From positions 7,305,501 through 7,369,500 of the forward strand of contig OZ025207.1 of the NCBI GenBank assembly GCA_964019055.1: a DNA stretch of 64,000 nucleotides, in the 5' to 3' direction. Shown here one piece after another: positions 50,312 to 63,166 of this stretch. Each line of letters starts with the position of its first letter. The stretch's first letter is position 1. Source of the stretch: Anthopleura xanthogrammica (Eukaryota; Cnidaria; Anthozoa; Actiniaria; Actiniidae). Position numbers and translations under genes: made by a program. The notes beneath the pieces are model-generated. The model was not told the DNA's origin and made no database searches. It worked only from the letters and a program-made list of their open reading frames with translations.

Positions 50312-53300
50312 ATGACCTTTTTTCAGCAAAAATGCTTTTTTCTCAGCAAAACCCTCTTTTTCTCACCAAAAATGTGCTGTTCGCGCCCAAAATGTGCTTT
50401 CAGCAGTGAAAACGTCGTGTTATCGGCAAAAGAAAATTCTCAGCCAAAAAACATTTTCAGCCAAAATCACCTTTTTTCACCAAAAATCTCATTTTCTCAC
50501 CAAAAACTTCATTTTATCAGCCAAAACGTCGTATTTTCAGCCAATACGTTTTTTTCATCAAGAATAATGTCGTGTTTTTGGCAAAAAAGTCATCCCATCA
50601 GCAAAAAACCTCATTGTTAGGGTTAAAATGACCTTTTTTCAGCAAAAATGCTTTTTTCTCAGCAAAACCCTCTTTTTCTCACCAAAAATGTGCTGTTCGC
50701 GCCCAAAATGTGCTTTCAGCAGTGAAAACGTCGTGTTATCGGCAAAAGAAAATTCTCAGCCAAAAAACATTTTCAGCCAAAATCACCTTTTTTCACCAAA
50801 AATCTCATTTTCTCACCAAAAACTTCATTTTATCAGCCAAAACGTCGTGTTTTCAGCCAATACGTTTTTTTCATCACCAATAATGTGCTGTTTTTGCAAA
50901 AAAGTCATCCCATCAGCAAAAAACCTCATTGTTAGGGTTAAAATGACCTTTTTTCAGCAAAAATGCCTTTTTTTCTTACCAAAAATGTGCTGTTCGCGCC
51001 CAAAATGTGCTTTTAGCAGTGAAAACGTCGTGTTATCGGCAAAAGAAAATTCTCAGCCAAAAAAAAATTTCAGCAAAAAACACCTTTTTTAACTAAAAAT
51101 CTCATTTTCTCACTAAAAACTTCGTTTTATCAGCCAAAACGTCGTGTTTTCAGCCAATACGTTTTTTTCATCAGCAATAATGTCGTGTTTTTGGCAATAA
51201 AGGGATCCCATCATCAAAAATCCTCATTGTTAGGGTTAAAATGACCTTTTTTCAGCAAAAATGCTTTTTCCTCAGCAAAGCCTCTTTTTCTCACCAAAAA
51301 TGTGCTGTTCGCGCCCAGAATGTGCTTTTAGCTGTGGAAACGTCGTGTTATCGGGAAAAGAAAAAAATCCTATTTTCTCACCAAAAACCTCATTTTATCA
51401 GCCAAAACGTCGTGTTTTCAGCCAATACGTTTTTTTCATCAGCAATAATGTGACGTTTTTGGAAAAAAAATCATCCCATCAGCAAAAAACCTCATTGTTA
51501 GGGTTAAAATGACCTTTTTTCAGCAAAAATGCTTTTTTCTCAGCAAAACCCTCTTTTTCTCACCAAAAATGTGCTGTTCGCGCCCAAAATGTGCTTTGAG
51601 CAGTGAAAACGTCGTGTTATCGGCAAAAGAAAATTCTCAGCCAAAAAAAAATGTTCAGCAAAAAACACCTTTTTTCACCAAAAATCTCATTTTCTCACCA
51701 AAAACTTCATTTTATCAGCCAAAACGTCGTGTTTTCAGCAATACGTTATTTTCATCAGCAATAATGTGGTGTTTTTGGCAAAAAAGTCATCCCATCAGCA
51801 AAAAACCTCATTGTTAGGGTTAAAATGACCTTTTTTCAGCAAAAATGCTTTTTTTCTCAGCAAAACCCTCTTTTTCTCACCAAAAATGTGCTGTTTGCGC
51901 CCAAAATGTGCTTTTAACAGAGAAAACGTCGTGTTATCGGCAAAAGAAAATTCTCAGCCAAAAAAAAATGTTCAGCAAAAAACACCTTTTTTCACCAAAA
52001 ATCTCATTTTCTCACCAAAAACTTCATTTTATCAGCCAAAACGTCGTGTTTTCAGCAATACGTTATTTTCATCAGCAATAATGTGGTGTTTTTGGCAAAA
52101 AAGTCATCCCATCAGCAAAAAACCTCATTGTTAGGGTTAAAATGACCTTTTTTCAGCAAAAATGCTTTTTTTCTCAGCAAAACCCTCTTTTTCTCACCAA
52201 AAATGTGCTGTTTGCGCCCAAAATGTGCTTTTAACAGAGAAAACGTCGTGTTATCGGCAAAAGAAAATTCTCAGCCAAAGAAAAATGTTCAGCAAAAAAC
52301 ACCTTTTTTCACCAAAAATCTCATTTTCTCACCAAAAACTTCATTTTATCAGCCAAAACGTCGTGTTTTCCGCCAATACGTTTTTTTCATCAGCAATAAT
52401 GTGGTGTTTTTGGCAAAAAAGTCATCCCATCAGCAAAAAACCTCATTGTTAGGGTTAAAATGACCTTTTCTCAGCAAAACCCTCTTTTTCTCAACAAAAA
52501 TGTGCTGTTCCCGCCCAAAATGTGCTTTTAGCAGTGAAAACGTCGTGTTATCGGCCAAAGAAAATTCTCAGCCAAAAAAAAATGTTCAGCAAAAAACACC
52601 TTTTTTAACTAAAAATCTCATTTTCTCACTAAAAACTTCGTTTTATCAGCCAAAACGTCGTGTTTTCAGCCAATACGTTTTTTTCATCAGCAATAATGTC
52701 GTGTTTTTGGCAATAAAGGGATCCCATCATCAAAAATCCTTATTGTTAGGGTTAAAATGACCTTTTTTCAGCAAAAATGCTTTTTCCTCAGCAAAGCCTC
52801 TTTTTCTCACCAAAAATGTGCTGTTCGCGCCCAGAATGTGCTTTTAGCTGTGGAAACGTCGTGTTATCGGGAAAAGAAAAAAATCATATTTTCTCACCAA
52901 AAACCTCATTTTATCAGCCAAAACGTCGTGTTTTCAGCCAATACGTTTTTTTCATCAGCAATAATGTGGTGTTTTTGGCAAAAAAGTCATCCCATCAGCA
53001 AAAAACCTCATTGTTAGGGTTAAAATGTCTTTTTTTCAGCAAAAATGCTTTTTTCTCAGCAAAACCCTCTTTTTCTCACCAAAAATGTGCTGTGCGCGCC
53101 CAAAATGTGCTTTTAGCAGTGAAAACGTCGTGTTATCGGCAAAAGAAAATTCTCAGCCAAAGAAAAATGTTCAGCCAAAAACACTTTTTTTCACCAAAAA
53201 TCTAATTTTCTCACCAAAAACTTCATTTTATCAGCCAAAACGTCCTGTTTTCAGCCAATACGTTTTTTTCATCAGCAATAATGTGGTGTTTTTGGCAAAA

Positions 53301-55872
53301 AAGTCATCCCATCAGCAAAAAACCTCATTGTTAGGGTTAAAATGTCTTTTTTTCAGCAAAAATGCTTTTTTCTCAGCAAAACCCTCTTTTTCTCAACAAA
53401 AATGTGCTGTTCGCGCCCAAAATGTGCTTTTAGCAGTGAAAACGTCGTGTTATCGGCAAAAGAAAATTCTCAGCCAAAGAAAAATGTTCAGCCAAAAACA
53501 CTTTTTTTCACCAAAAATCTCATTTTCTCACCAAAAACTTCATTTTATCAGCCAAAACGTCCTGTTTTCAGCCAATACATTTTTTTCATCAGCAATAATG
53601 TGGTGTTTTTGGCAAAAAAGTCATCCCATCAGCAAAAAACCTCATTGTTAGGGTTAAAATGTCTTTTTTTCAGCAAAAATGCTTTTTTCTCAGCAAAACC
53701 CTCTTTTTCTCACCAAAAATGTGCTGTTCGCGCCCAAAATGTGCTTTTAGCAGTGAAAACGTCGTGTTATCGGCAAAAGAAAATTCTCAGCCAAAGAAAA
53801 ATGTTCAGCAAAAAACACCTTTTTTCACCAAAAATCTCATTTTCTCACCAAAAACTTCATTTTATCAGCCAAAACGTCGTGTTTTCAGCCAATAAGTTTT
53901 TTCATCAGCAATAATGTGGGGTTTTTGGCAAAAAAGTCATCTCATCAGCAAAAAACCTCATTGTTAGGGTTAAAATGACCTTTTTTCAGCAAAAATGCTT
54001 TTTTCTCAGCAAAACCCTCTTTTTCTCACCAAAAATGTGCTGTTCGCGCCCAAAATGTGCTTTTAGCAGTGAAAACGTCGTGTTATCGGCAAAAGAAAAT
54101 TCTCAGCCAAAGAAAAATGTTCAGCAAAAAACACCTTTTTTCACCAAAAATCTCATTTTCTCACCAAAAACTTCATTTTATCAGCCAAAACGTCGTGTTT
54201 TCAGCCAATACGTTTTTTTCATCAGCAATAATGTGGTGTTTTTGGCAAAAAAGTCATCCCATCAGCAAAAAACCTCATTGTTAGGGTTAAAATGACCTTT
54301 TTTCAGCAAAAATGCTTTTTTCTCAGCAAAACCCTCTTTTTCTCACCAAAAATGTGCTGTTCGCGCCCAAAATGTGCTTTTAGCAGTGAAAACGTCGTGT
54401 TATCGGCAAAAGAAAATTCTCAGCCAAAAAAAAATGTTCAGCAAAAAACACCTTTTTTCACCAAAAATCTCATTTTGTCACCAAAAACTTCATTTTATCA
54501 GCCAAAACGTCGTGTTTTCAGCCAATACGTTTTTTTCATCAGCAAAAATGTCGTGTTTTTGGCTAAAAAGTCATCCCATCAGCAAAAAACCTCATTGTTA
54601 GGGTTAAAATGACCTTTTTTCAGCCAAAATGCTTTTTTTCTCAGCAAAACACTCTTTTTCTCACCACAAATGTGCTGTTCGCGCCCAAAATGTGCTTTTA
54701 GCAGTGAAAACGTCGTGTTATCGGCAAAAGAAAATTCTCAGCCAAAAAAGAATGTTCAGCCAAAAACACCTTTTTTCACCAAAAATCTCATTTTCTCACC
54801 AAAAACTTCATTTTATCAGCCAAAACGTCGTGTTTTCAGCCAATACGTTGTTTTCACCAGCAATAACGTCGTGTTTTTGGCAAAAAAGTCATCCCATCAG
54901 CAAAAAACCTCATTGTTAGGGTTAAAATGACCTTTTTTCAGCCAAAATGCTTTTTTTCTCAGCAAAACACTCTTTTTCTCACCACAAATGTGCTGTTCGC
55001 GCCCAAAATGTGCTTTTAGCAGTGAAAACGTCGTGTTATCGGCATAAGAAAATTCTCAGCCAAAAAAAAATGTTCAGCCAAAAACACCTTTTTTCACCAA
55101 AAATCTCATTTTCTCACCAAAAACTTCATTTTATCAGCCAAAACGTCGTGTTTTCAGCCATTACGTTTTTTTCATCAGCAATAATGTGTTTTTGGCAAAA
55201 AAGTCATCCCATCAGCAAAAAACCTCATTGTTAGGGTTAAAATGACCTTTTTTCAGCAAAAATGCTTTTTTCTCAGCAAAAACCTCTTTTTCTCACCACA
55301 AATGTGCTGTTCGCGCCCAAAATGTGCTTTTAGCAGTGAAAACGTCGTGTTATCAGCGAAAGAAAATTCTCAGCCAAAAAAAAATGTTCAGCAAAAAACA
55401 CCTTTTTTCACCAAAAATCTCATTTTCTCACCAAAAACTTCATTTTATCAGCCAAAACGTCGTGTTTTCAGCCATTACGTTTTTTTCATCAGCAATAATG
55501 TGTTTTTGGCAAAAAAGTCATCCCATCAGCAAAAAACCTCATTGTTAGGGTTAAAATGACCTTTTTTCAGCAAAAATGCTTTTTTCTCAGCAAAAACCTC
55601 TTTTTCTCACCACAAATGTGCTGTTCGCGCCCAAAATGTGCTTTTAGCAGTGAAAACGTCGTGTTATCAGCGAAAGAAAATTCTCAGCCAAAAAAAAATG
55701 TTCAGCAAAAAACACCTTTTTTCACCAAAAATCTCATTTTGTCACCAAAAACTTCATTTTATCAGCCAAAACGTCGTGTTTTCAGCCAATACGTTTTTTT
55801 CATCAGCAAAAATGTCGTGTTTTTGGCTAAAAAGTCATCCCATCAGCAAAAAACCTCATTGTTAGGGTTAAA
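50312..55872 (+). repeat. Right-arm compound block B, edited copy of block A
   Basis: Unit correspondences with block A: 50,312 to 41,036, 50,628 to 41,352, 51,241 to 42,599, 51,826 to 42,868, 52,143 to 43,185, 52,460 to 43,502, 52,757 to 43,799, 53,025 to 44,701, 53,342 to 45,018, 53,659 to 45,335, 53,975 to 45,651, 54,609 to 46,285 and 54,927 to 46,602. The offset steps 9,276, 8,642, 8,958, 8,324 bp as whole units are gained or lost. The unit at 50,945 is a hybrid whose front resembles 41,668 and whose back (TTTTTTAACTAAAAATC) resembles 42,282. Confidence 0.82.
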
Positions 55873-58800
55873 ATGACCTTTTTTCAGCAAAAATGCTTTT
55901 TTCTCAGCAAAACACTCTTTTTCTCACCACAAATGTGCTGTTCGCGCCCAAAATGTGCTTTTAGCAGTGAAAACGTCGTGTTATCGGCAAAAGAAAATTC
56001 TCAGCCAAAAAAGAATGTTCAGCCAAAAACACCTTTTTTCACCAAAAATCTCATTTTCTCACCAAAAACTTCATTTTATCAGCCAAAACGTCGTGTTTTC
56101 AGCCAATACGTTGTTTTCACAAGCAATAACGTCGTGTTTTTGGCAAAAAAGTCATCCCATCAGCAAAAAACCTCATTGTTAGGGTTAAAATGACCTTTTT
56201 TCAGCCAAAATGCTTTTTTTCTCAGCAAAACACTCTTTTTCTCACCACAAATGTGCTGTTCGCGCCCAAAATGTGCTTTTAGCAGTGAAAACGTCGTGTT
56301 ATCGGCATAAGAAAATTCTCAGCCAAAAAAAAATGTTCAGCAAAAAACACCTTTTTTCACCAAAAATCTCATTTTCTCACCAAAAACTTCATTTTATCAG
56401 CCAAAACGTCGTGTTTTCAGCCAATACGTTGTTTTCACCAGCAATAACGTCGTGTTTTTGGCAAAAAAGTCATCCCATCAGCAAAAAACCTCATTGTTAG
56501 GGTTAAAATGACCTTTTTTCAGCAAAAATGCTTTTTTCTCAGCAAAACACTCTTTTTCTCACCACAAATGTGCTGTTCGCGCCCAAAATGTGCTTTTAGC
56601 AGTGAAAACGTCGTGTTATCGGCAAAAGAAAATTCTCAGCCAAAAAAAAATGTTCAGCAAAAAACACCTTTTTTCACCAAAAATCTCATTTTCTCACCAA
56701 AAACTTCATTTTATCAGCCAAAACGTCGTGTTTTCAGCCAATACGTTGTTTTCACCAGCAATAACGTCGTGTTTTTGGCAAAAAAGTCATCCCATCAGAA
56801 AAAAACCTCATTGTTAGGGTTAAAATGACCTTTTTTCAGCAAAAATGCTTTTTTCTCAGCAAAACACTCTTTTTCTCACCACAAATGTGCTGTTCGCGCC
56901 CAAAATGTGCTTTTAGCAGTGAAAACGTCGTGTTATCGGCAAAAGAAAATTCTCAGCCAAAAAAAAATGTTCAGCAAAAAACACCTTTTTTCACCAAAAA
57001 TCTCATTTTCTCACCAAAAACTTCATTTTATCAGCCAAAACGTCGTGTTTTCAGCCAATACGTTGTTTTCACCAGCAATAACGTCGTGTTTTTGGCAAAA
57101 AAGTCATCCCATCAGCAAAAAACCTCATTGTTAGGGTTAAAATGACCTTTTTTCAGCAAAAATGCTTTTTTCTCAGCAAAACACTCTTTTTCTCACCACA
57201 AATGTGCTGTTCGCGCCCAAAATGTGCTTTTAGCAGTGAAAACGTCGTGTTATCGGCAAAAGAAAATTCTCAGCCAAAAAAAAATGTTCAGCAAAAAACA
57301 CCTTTTTTCACCAAAAATCTCATTTTCTCACCAAAAACTTCATTTTATCAGCCAAAACGTCGTGTTTTCAGCCAATACGTTGTTTTCACCAGCAATAACG
57401 TCGTGTTTTTGGCAAAAAAGTCATCCCATCAGCAAAAAACCTCATTGTTAGGGTTAAAATGACCTTTTTTCAGCCAAAATGCTTTTTTTCTCAGCAAAAC
57501 ACTCTTTTTCTCACCACAAATGTGCTGTTCGCGCCCAAAATGTGCTTTTAGCAGTGAAAACGTCGTGTTATCGGCATAAGAAAATTCTCAGCCAAAAAAA
57601 AATGTTCAGCAAAAAACACCTTTTTTCACCAAAAATCTCATTTTCTCACCAAAAACTTCATTTTATCAGCCAAAACGTCGTGTTTTCAGCCAATACGTTG
57701 TTTTCACCAGCAATAACGTCGTGTTTTTGGCAAAAAAGTCATCCCATCAGCAAAAAACCTCATTGTTAGGGTTAAAATGACCTTTTTTCAGCCAAAATGC
57801 TTTTTTTCTTAGCAAAACACTCTTTTTCTCACCACAAATGTGCTGTTCGCGCCCAAAATGTGCTTTTAGCAGTGAAAACGTCGTGTTATCGGCATAAGAA
57901 AATTCTCAGCCAAATAAAAATGTTCAGCCAAAAACACCTTTTTTCACCAAAAATCTCATTTTCTCACCAAAAACTTCATTTTATCAGCCAAAACGTCGTG
58001 TTTTCAGCCAATACGTTGTTTTCACCAGCAATAACGTCGTGTTTTTGGCAAAAAAGTCATCCCATCAGCAAAAAACCTCATTGTTAGGGTTAAAATGACC
58101 TTTTTTCAGCCAAAATGCTTTTTTCTCAGCAAAACACTCTTTTTCTCACCACAAATGTGCTGTTCGCGCCCAAAATGTGCTTTTAGCAGTGAAAACGTCG
58201 TGTTATCGGCAAAAGAAAATTCTCAGCCAAAAAAAAATGTTCAGCAAAAAACACCTTTTTTCACCAAAAATCTCATTTTCTCACCAAAAACTTCATTTTA
58301 TCAGCCAAAACGTCGTGTTTTCAGCCAATACGTTGTTTTCACCAGCAATAACGTCGTGTTTTTGGCAAAAAAGTCATCCCATCAGCAAAAAACCTCATTG
58401 TTAGGGTTAAAATGACCTTTTTTCAGCAAAAATGCTTTTTTCTCAGCAAAACACTCTTTTTCTCACCACAAATGTGCTGTTCGCGCCCAAAATGTGCTTT
58501 TAGCAGTGAAAACGTCGTGTTATCGGCAAAAGAAAATTCTCAGCCAAAAAAAAATGTTCAGCAAAAAACACCTTTTTTCACCAAAAATCTCATTTTCTCA
58601 CCAAAAACTTCATTTTATCAGCCAAAACGTCGTGTTTTCAGCCAATACGTTGTTTTCACCAGCAATAACGTCGTGTTTTTGGCAAAAAAGTCATCCCATC
58701 AGCAAAAAACCTCATTGTTAGGGTTAAAATGACCTTTTTTCAGCAAAAATGCTTTTTTCTCAGCAAAACACTCTTTTTCTCACCACAAATGTGCTGTTCG

Positions 58801-61800
58801 CGCCCAAAATGTGCTTTTAGCAGTGAAAACGTCGTGTTATCGGCAAAAGAAAATTCTCAGCCAAAAAAAAATGTTCAGCAAAAAACACCTTTTTTCACCA
58901 AAAATCTCATTTTCTCACCAAAAACTTCATTTTATCAGCCAAAACGTCGTGTTTTCAGCCAATACGTTGTTTTCACCAGCAATAACGTCGTGTTTTTGGC
59001 AAAAAAGTCATCCCATCAGCAAAAAACCTCATTGTTAGGGTTAAAATGACCTTTTTTCAGCAAAAATGCTTTTTTCTCAGCAAAACACTCTTTTTCTCAC
59101 CACAAATGTGCTGTTCGCGCCCAAAATGTGCTTTTAGCAGTGAAAACGTCGTGTTATCGGCAAAAGAAAATTCTCAGCCAAAAAAAAATGTTCAGCAAAA
59201 AACACCTTTTTTCACCAAAAATCTCATTTTCTCACCAAAAACTTCATTTTATCAGCCAAAACGTCGTGTTTTCAGCCAATACGTTGTTTTCACCAGCAAT
59301 AACGTCGTGTTTTTGGCAAAAAAGTCATCCCATCAGCAAAAAACCTCATTGTTAGGGTTAAAATGACCTTTTTTCAGCAAAAATGCTTTTTTCTCAGCAA
59401 AACACTCTTTTTCTCACCACAAATGTGCTGTTCGCGCCCAAAATGTGCTTTTAGCAGTGAAAACGTCGTGTTATCGGCAAAAGAAAATTCTCAGCCAAAA
59501 AAAAATGTTCAGCAAAAAACACCTTTTTTCACCAAAAATCTCATTTTCTCACCAAAAACTTCATTTTATCAGCCAAAACGTCGTGTTTTCAGCCAATACG
59601 TTGTTTTCACCAGCAATAACGTCGTGTTTTTGGCAAAAAAGTCATCCCATCAGAAAAAAACCTCATTGTTAGGGTTAAAATGACCTTTTTTCAGCAAAAA
59701 TGCTTTTTTCTCAGCAAAACACTCTTTTTCTCACCACAAATTTGCTGTTCGCGCCCAAAATGTGCTTTTAGCAGTGAAAACGTCGTGTTATCGGCAAAAG
59801 AAAATTCTCAGCCAAAAAAAAATGTTCAGCAAAAAACACCTTTTTTCACCAAAAATCTCATTTTCTCACCAAAAACTTCATTTTATCAGCCAAAACGTCG
59901 TGTTTTCAGCCAATACGTTGTTTTCACCAGCAATAACGTCGTGTTTTTGGCAAAAAAGTCATCCCATCAGCAAAAAACCTCATTGTTAGGGTTAAAATGA
60001 CCTTTTTTCAGCAAAAATGCTTTTTTCTCAGCAAAACACTCTTTTTCTCACCACAAATGTGCTGTTCGCGCCCAAAATGTGCTTTTAGCAGTGAAAACGT
60101 CGTGTTATCGGCAAAAGAAAATTCTCAGCCAAAAAAAAATGTTCAGCAAAAAACACCTTTTTTCACCAAAAATCTCATTTTCTCACCAAAAACTTCATTT
60201 TATCAGCCAAAACGTCGTGTTTTCAGCCAATACGTTGTTTTCACCAGCAATAACGTCGTGTTTTTGGCAAAAAAGTCATCCCATCAGAAAAAAACCTCAT
60301 TGTTAGGGTTAAAATGACCTTTTTTCAGCAAAAATGCTTTTTTCTCAGCAAAACACTCTTTTTCTCACCACAAATGTGCTGTTCGCGCCCAAAATGTGCT
60401 TTTAGCAGTGAAAACGTCGTGTTATCGGCAAAAGAAAATTCTCAGCCAAAAAAAAATGTTCAGCAAAAAACACCTTTTTTCACCAAAAATCTCATTTTCT
60501 CACCAAAAACTTCATTTTATCAGCCAAAACGTCGTGTTTTCAGCCAATACGTTGTTTTCACCAGCAATAACGTCGTGTTTTTGGCAAAAAAGTCATCCCA
60601 TCAGCAAAAAACCTCATTGTTAGGGTTAAAATGACCTTTTTTCAGCAAAAATGCTTTTTTCTCAGCAAAACACTCTTTTTCTCACCACAAATGTGCTGTT
60701 CGCGCCCAAAATGTGCTTTTAGCAGTGAAAACGTCGTGTTATCGGCAAAAGAAAATTCTCAGCCAAAAAAAAATGTTCAGCAAAAAACACCTTTTTTCAC
60801 CAAAAATCTCATTTTCTCACCAAAAACTTCATTTTATCAGCCAAAACGTCGTGTTTTCAGCCAATACGTTGTTTTCACCAGCAATAACGTCGTGTTTTTG
60901 GCAAAAAAGTCATCCCATCAGCAAAAAACCTCATTGTTAGGGTTAAAATGACCTTTTTTCAGCAAAAATGCTTTTTTCTCAGCAAAACACTCTTTTTCTC
61001 ACCACAAATGTGCTGTTCGCGCCCAAAATGTGCTTTTAGCAGTGAAAACGTCGTGTTATCGGCAAAAGAAAATTCTCAGCCAAAAAAAAATGTTCAGCAA
61101 AAAACACCTTTTTTCACCAAAAATCTCATTTTCTCACCAAAAACTTCATTTTATCAGCCAAAACGTCGTGTTTTCAGCCAATACGTTGTTTTCACCAGCA
61201 ATAACGTCGTGTTTTTGGCAAAAAAGTCATCCCATCAGCAAAAAACCTCATTGTTAGGGTTAAAATGACCTTTTTTCAGCAAAAATGCTTTTTTCTCAGC
61301 AAAACACTCTTTTTCTCACCACAAATGTGCTGTTCGCGCCCAAAATGTGCTTTTAGCAGTGAAAACGTCGTGTTATCGGCAAAAGAAAATTCTCAGCCAA
61401 AAAAAAATGTTCAGCAAAAAACACCTTTTTTCACCAAAAATCTCATTTTCTCACCAAAAACTTCATTTTATCAGCCAAAACGTCGTGTTTTCAGCCAATA
61501 CGTTGTTTTCACCAGCAATAACGTCGTGTTTTTGGCAAAAAAGTCATCCCATCAGCAAAAAACCTCATTGTTAGGGTTAAAATGACCTTTTTTCAGCAAA
61601 AATGCTTTTTTCTCAGCAAAACACTCTTTTTCTCACCACAAATGTGCTGTTCGCGCCCAAAATGTGCTTTTAGCAGTGAAAACGTCGTGTAATCGGCAAA
61701 AGAAAATTCTCAGCCAAAAAAAAATGTTCAGCCAAAAACACCTTTTTTCACCAAAAATCTCATTTTCTCACCAAAAACTTCATTTTATCAGCCAAAACGT

Positions 61801-63166
61801 CGTGTTTTCAGCCAATACGTTGTTTTCACCAGCAATAACGTCGTGTTTTTGGCAAAAAAGTCATCCCATCAGCAAAAAACCTCATTGTTAGGGTTAAAAT
61901 GACCTTTTTTCAGCCAAAATGCTTTTTTCTCAGCAAAACACTCTTTTTCTCACCACAAATGTGCTGTTCGCGCCCAAAATGTGCTTTTAGCAGTGAAAAC
62001 GTCGTGTTATCGGCAAAAGAAAATTCTCAGCCAAAAAAAAATGTTCAGCCAAAAACACCTTTTTTCACCAAAAATCTCATTTTCTCACCAAAAACTTCAT
62101 TTTATCAGCCAAAACGTCGTGTTTTCAGCCAATACGTTGTTTTCACCAGCAATAACGTCGTGTTTTTGGCAAAAAAGTCATCCCATCAGCAAAAAACCTC
62201 ATTGTTAGGGTTAAAATGACCTTTTTTCAGCAAAAATGCTTTTTTCTCAGCAAAACACTCTTTTTCTCACCACAAATGTGCTGTTCGCGCCCAAAATGTG
62301 CTTTTAGCAGTGAAAACGTCGTGTTATCGGCAAAAGAAAATTCTCAGCCAAAAAAAAATGTTCAGCAAAAAACACCTTTTTTCACCAAAAATCTCATTTT
62401 CTCACCAAAAACTTCATTTTATCAGCCAAAACGTCGTGTTTTCAGCCAATACGTTGTTTTCACCAGCAATAACGTCGTGTTTTTGGCAAAAAAAGTCATC
62501 CCATCAGCAAAAAACCTCATTGTTAGGGTTAAAATGACCTTTTTTCAGCAAAAATGCTTTTTTCTCAGCAAAACACTCTTTTTCTCACCACAAATGTGCT
62601 GTTCGCGCCCAAAATGTGCTTTTAGCAGTGAAAACGTCGTGTTATCGGCAAAACAAAATTCTCAGCCAAAAAAAAATGTTCAGCAAAAAACACCTTTTTT
62701 CACCAAAAATCTCATTTTCTCACCAAAAACTTCATTTTATCAGCCAAAACGTCGTGTTTTCAGCCAATACGTTGTTTTCACCAGCAATAACGTCGTGTTT
62801 TTGGCAAAAAAGTCATCCCATCAGCAAAAAACATCATTGTTAGGGTTAAAATTACCTTTTTTCAGCAAAAATGCTTTTTTCTCAGCAAAACACTCTTTTT
62901 CTCACCACAAATGTGCTGTTCGCGCCCAAAATGTGCTTTTAGCAGTGAAAACGTCGTGTTATCGGCAAAAGAAAATTCTCAGCCAAAAAAAAATGTTCAG
63001 CAAAAAACACCTTTTTCACCAAAAATCTCATTTTCTCACCAAAAACTTCATTTTATCAGCCAAAACGTCGTGTTTTCAGCCAATACGTTGTTTTCACCAG
63101 CAATAACGTCGTGTTTTTGGCAAAAAAGTCATCCCATCAGCAAAAAACCTCATTGTTAGGGTTAAA

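Noticed and set aside
62216..63106. Long plus-strand open frame of 296 codons
   Set aside because: It spans almost three satellite units, stays open only because of a 318-bp unit and single-base indels, has low-complexity Phe/Ser/Lys/Gln composition, and neighbouring near-identical units have it interrupted. Not a gene.
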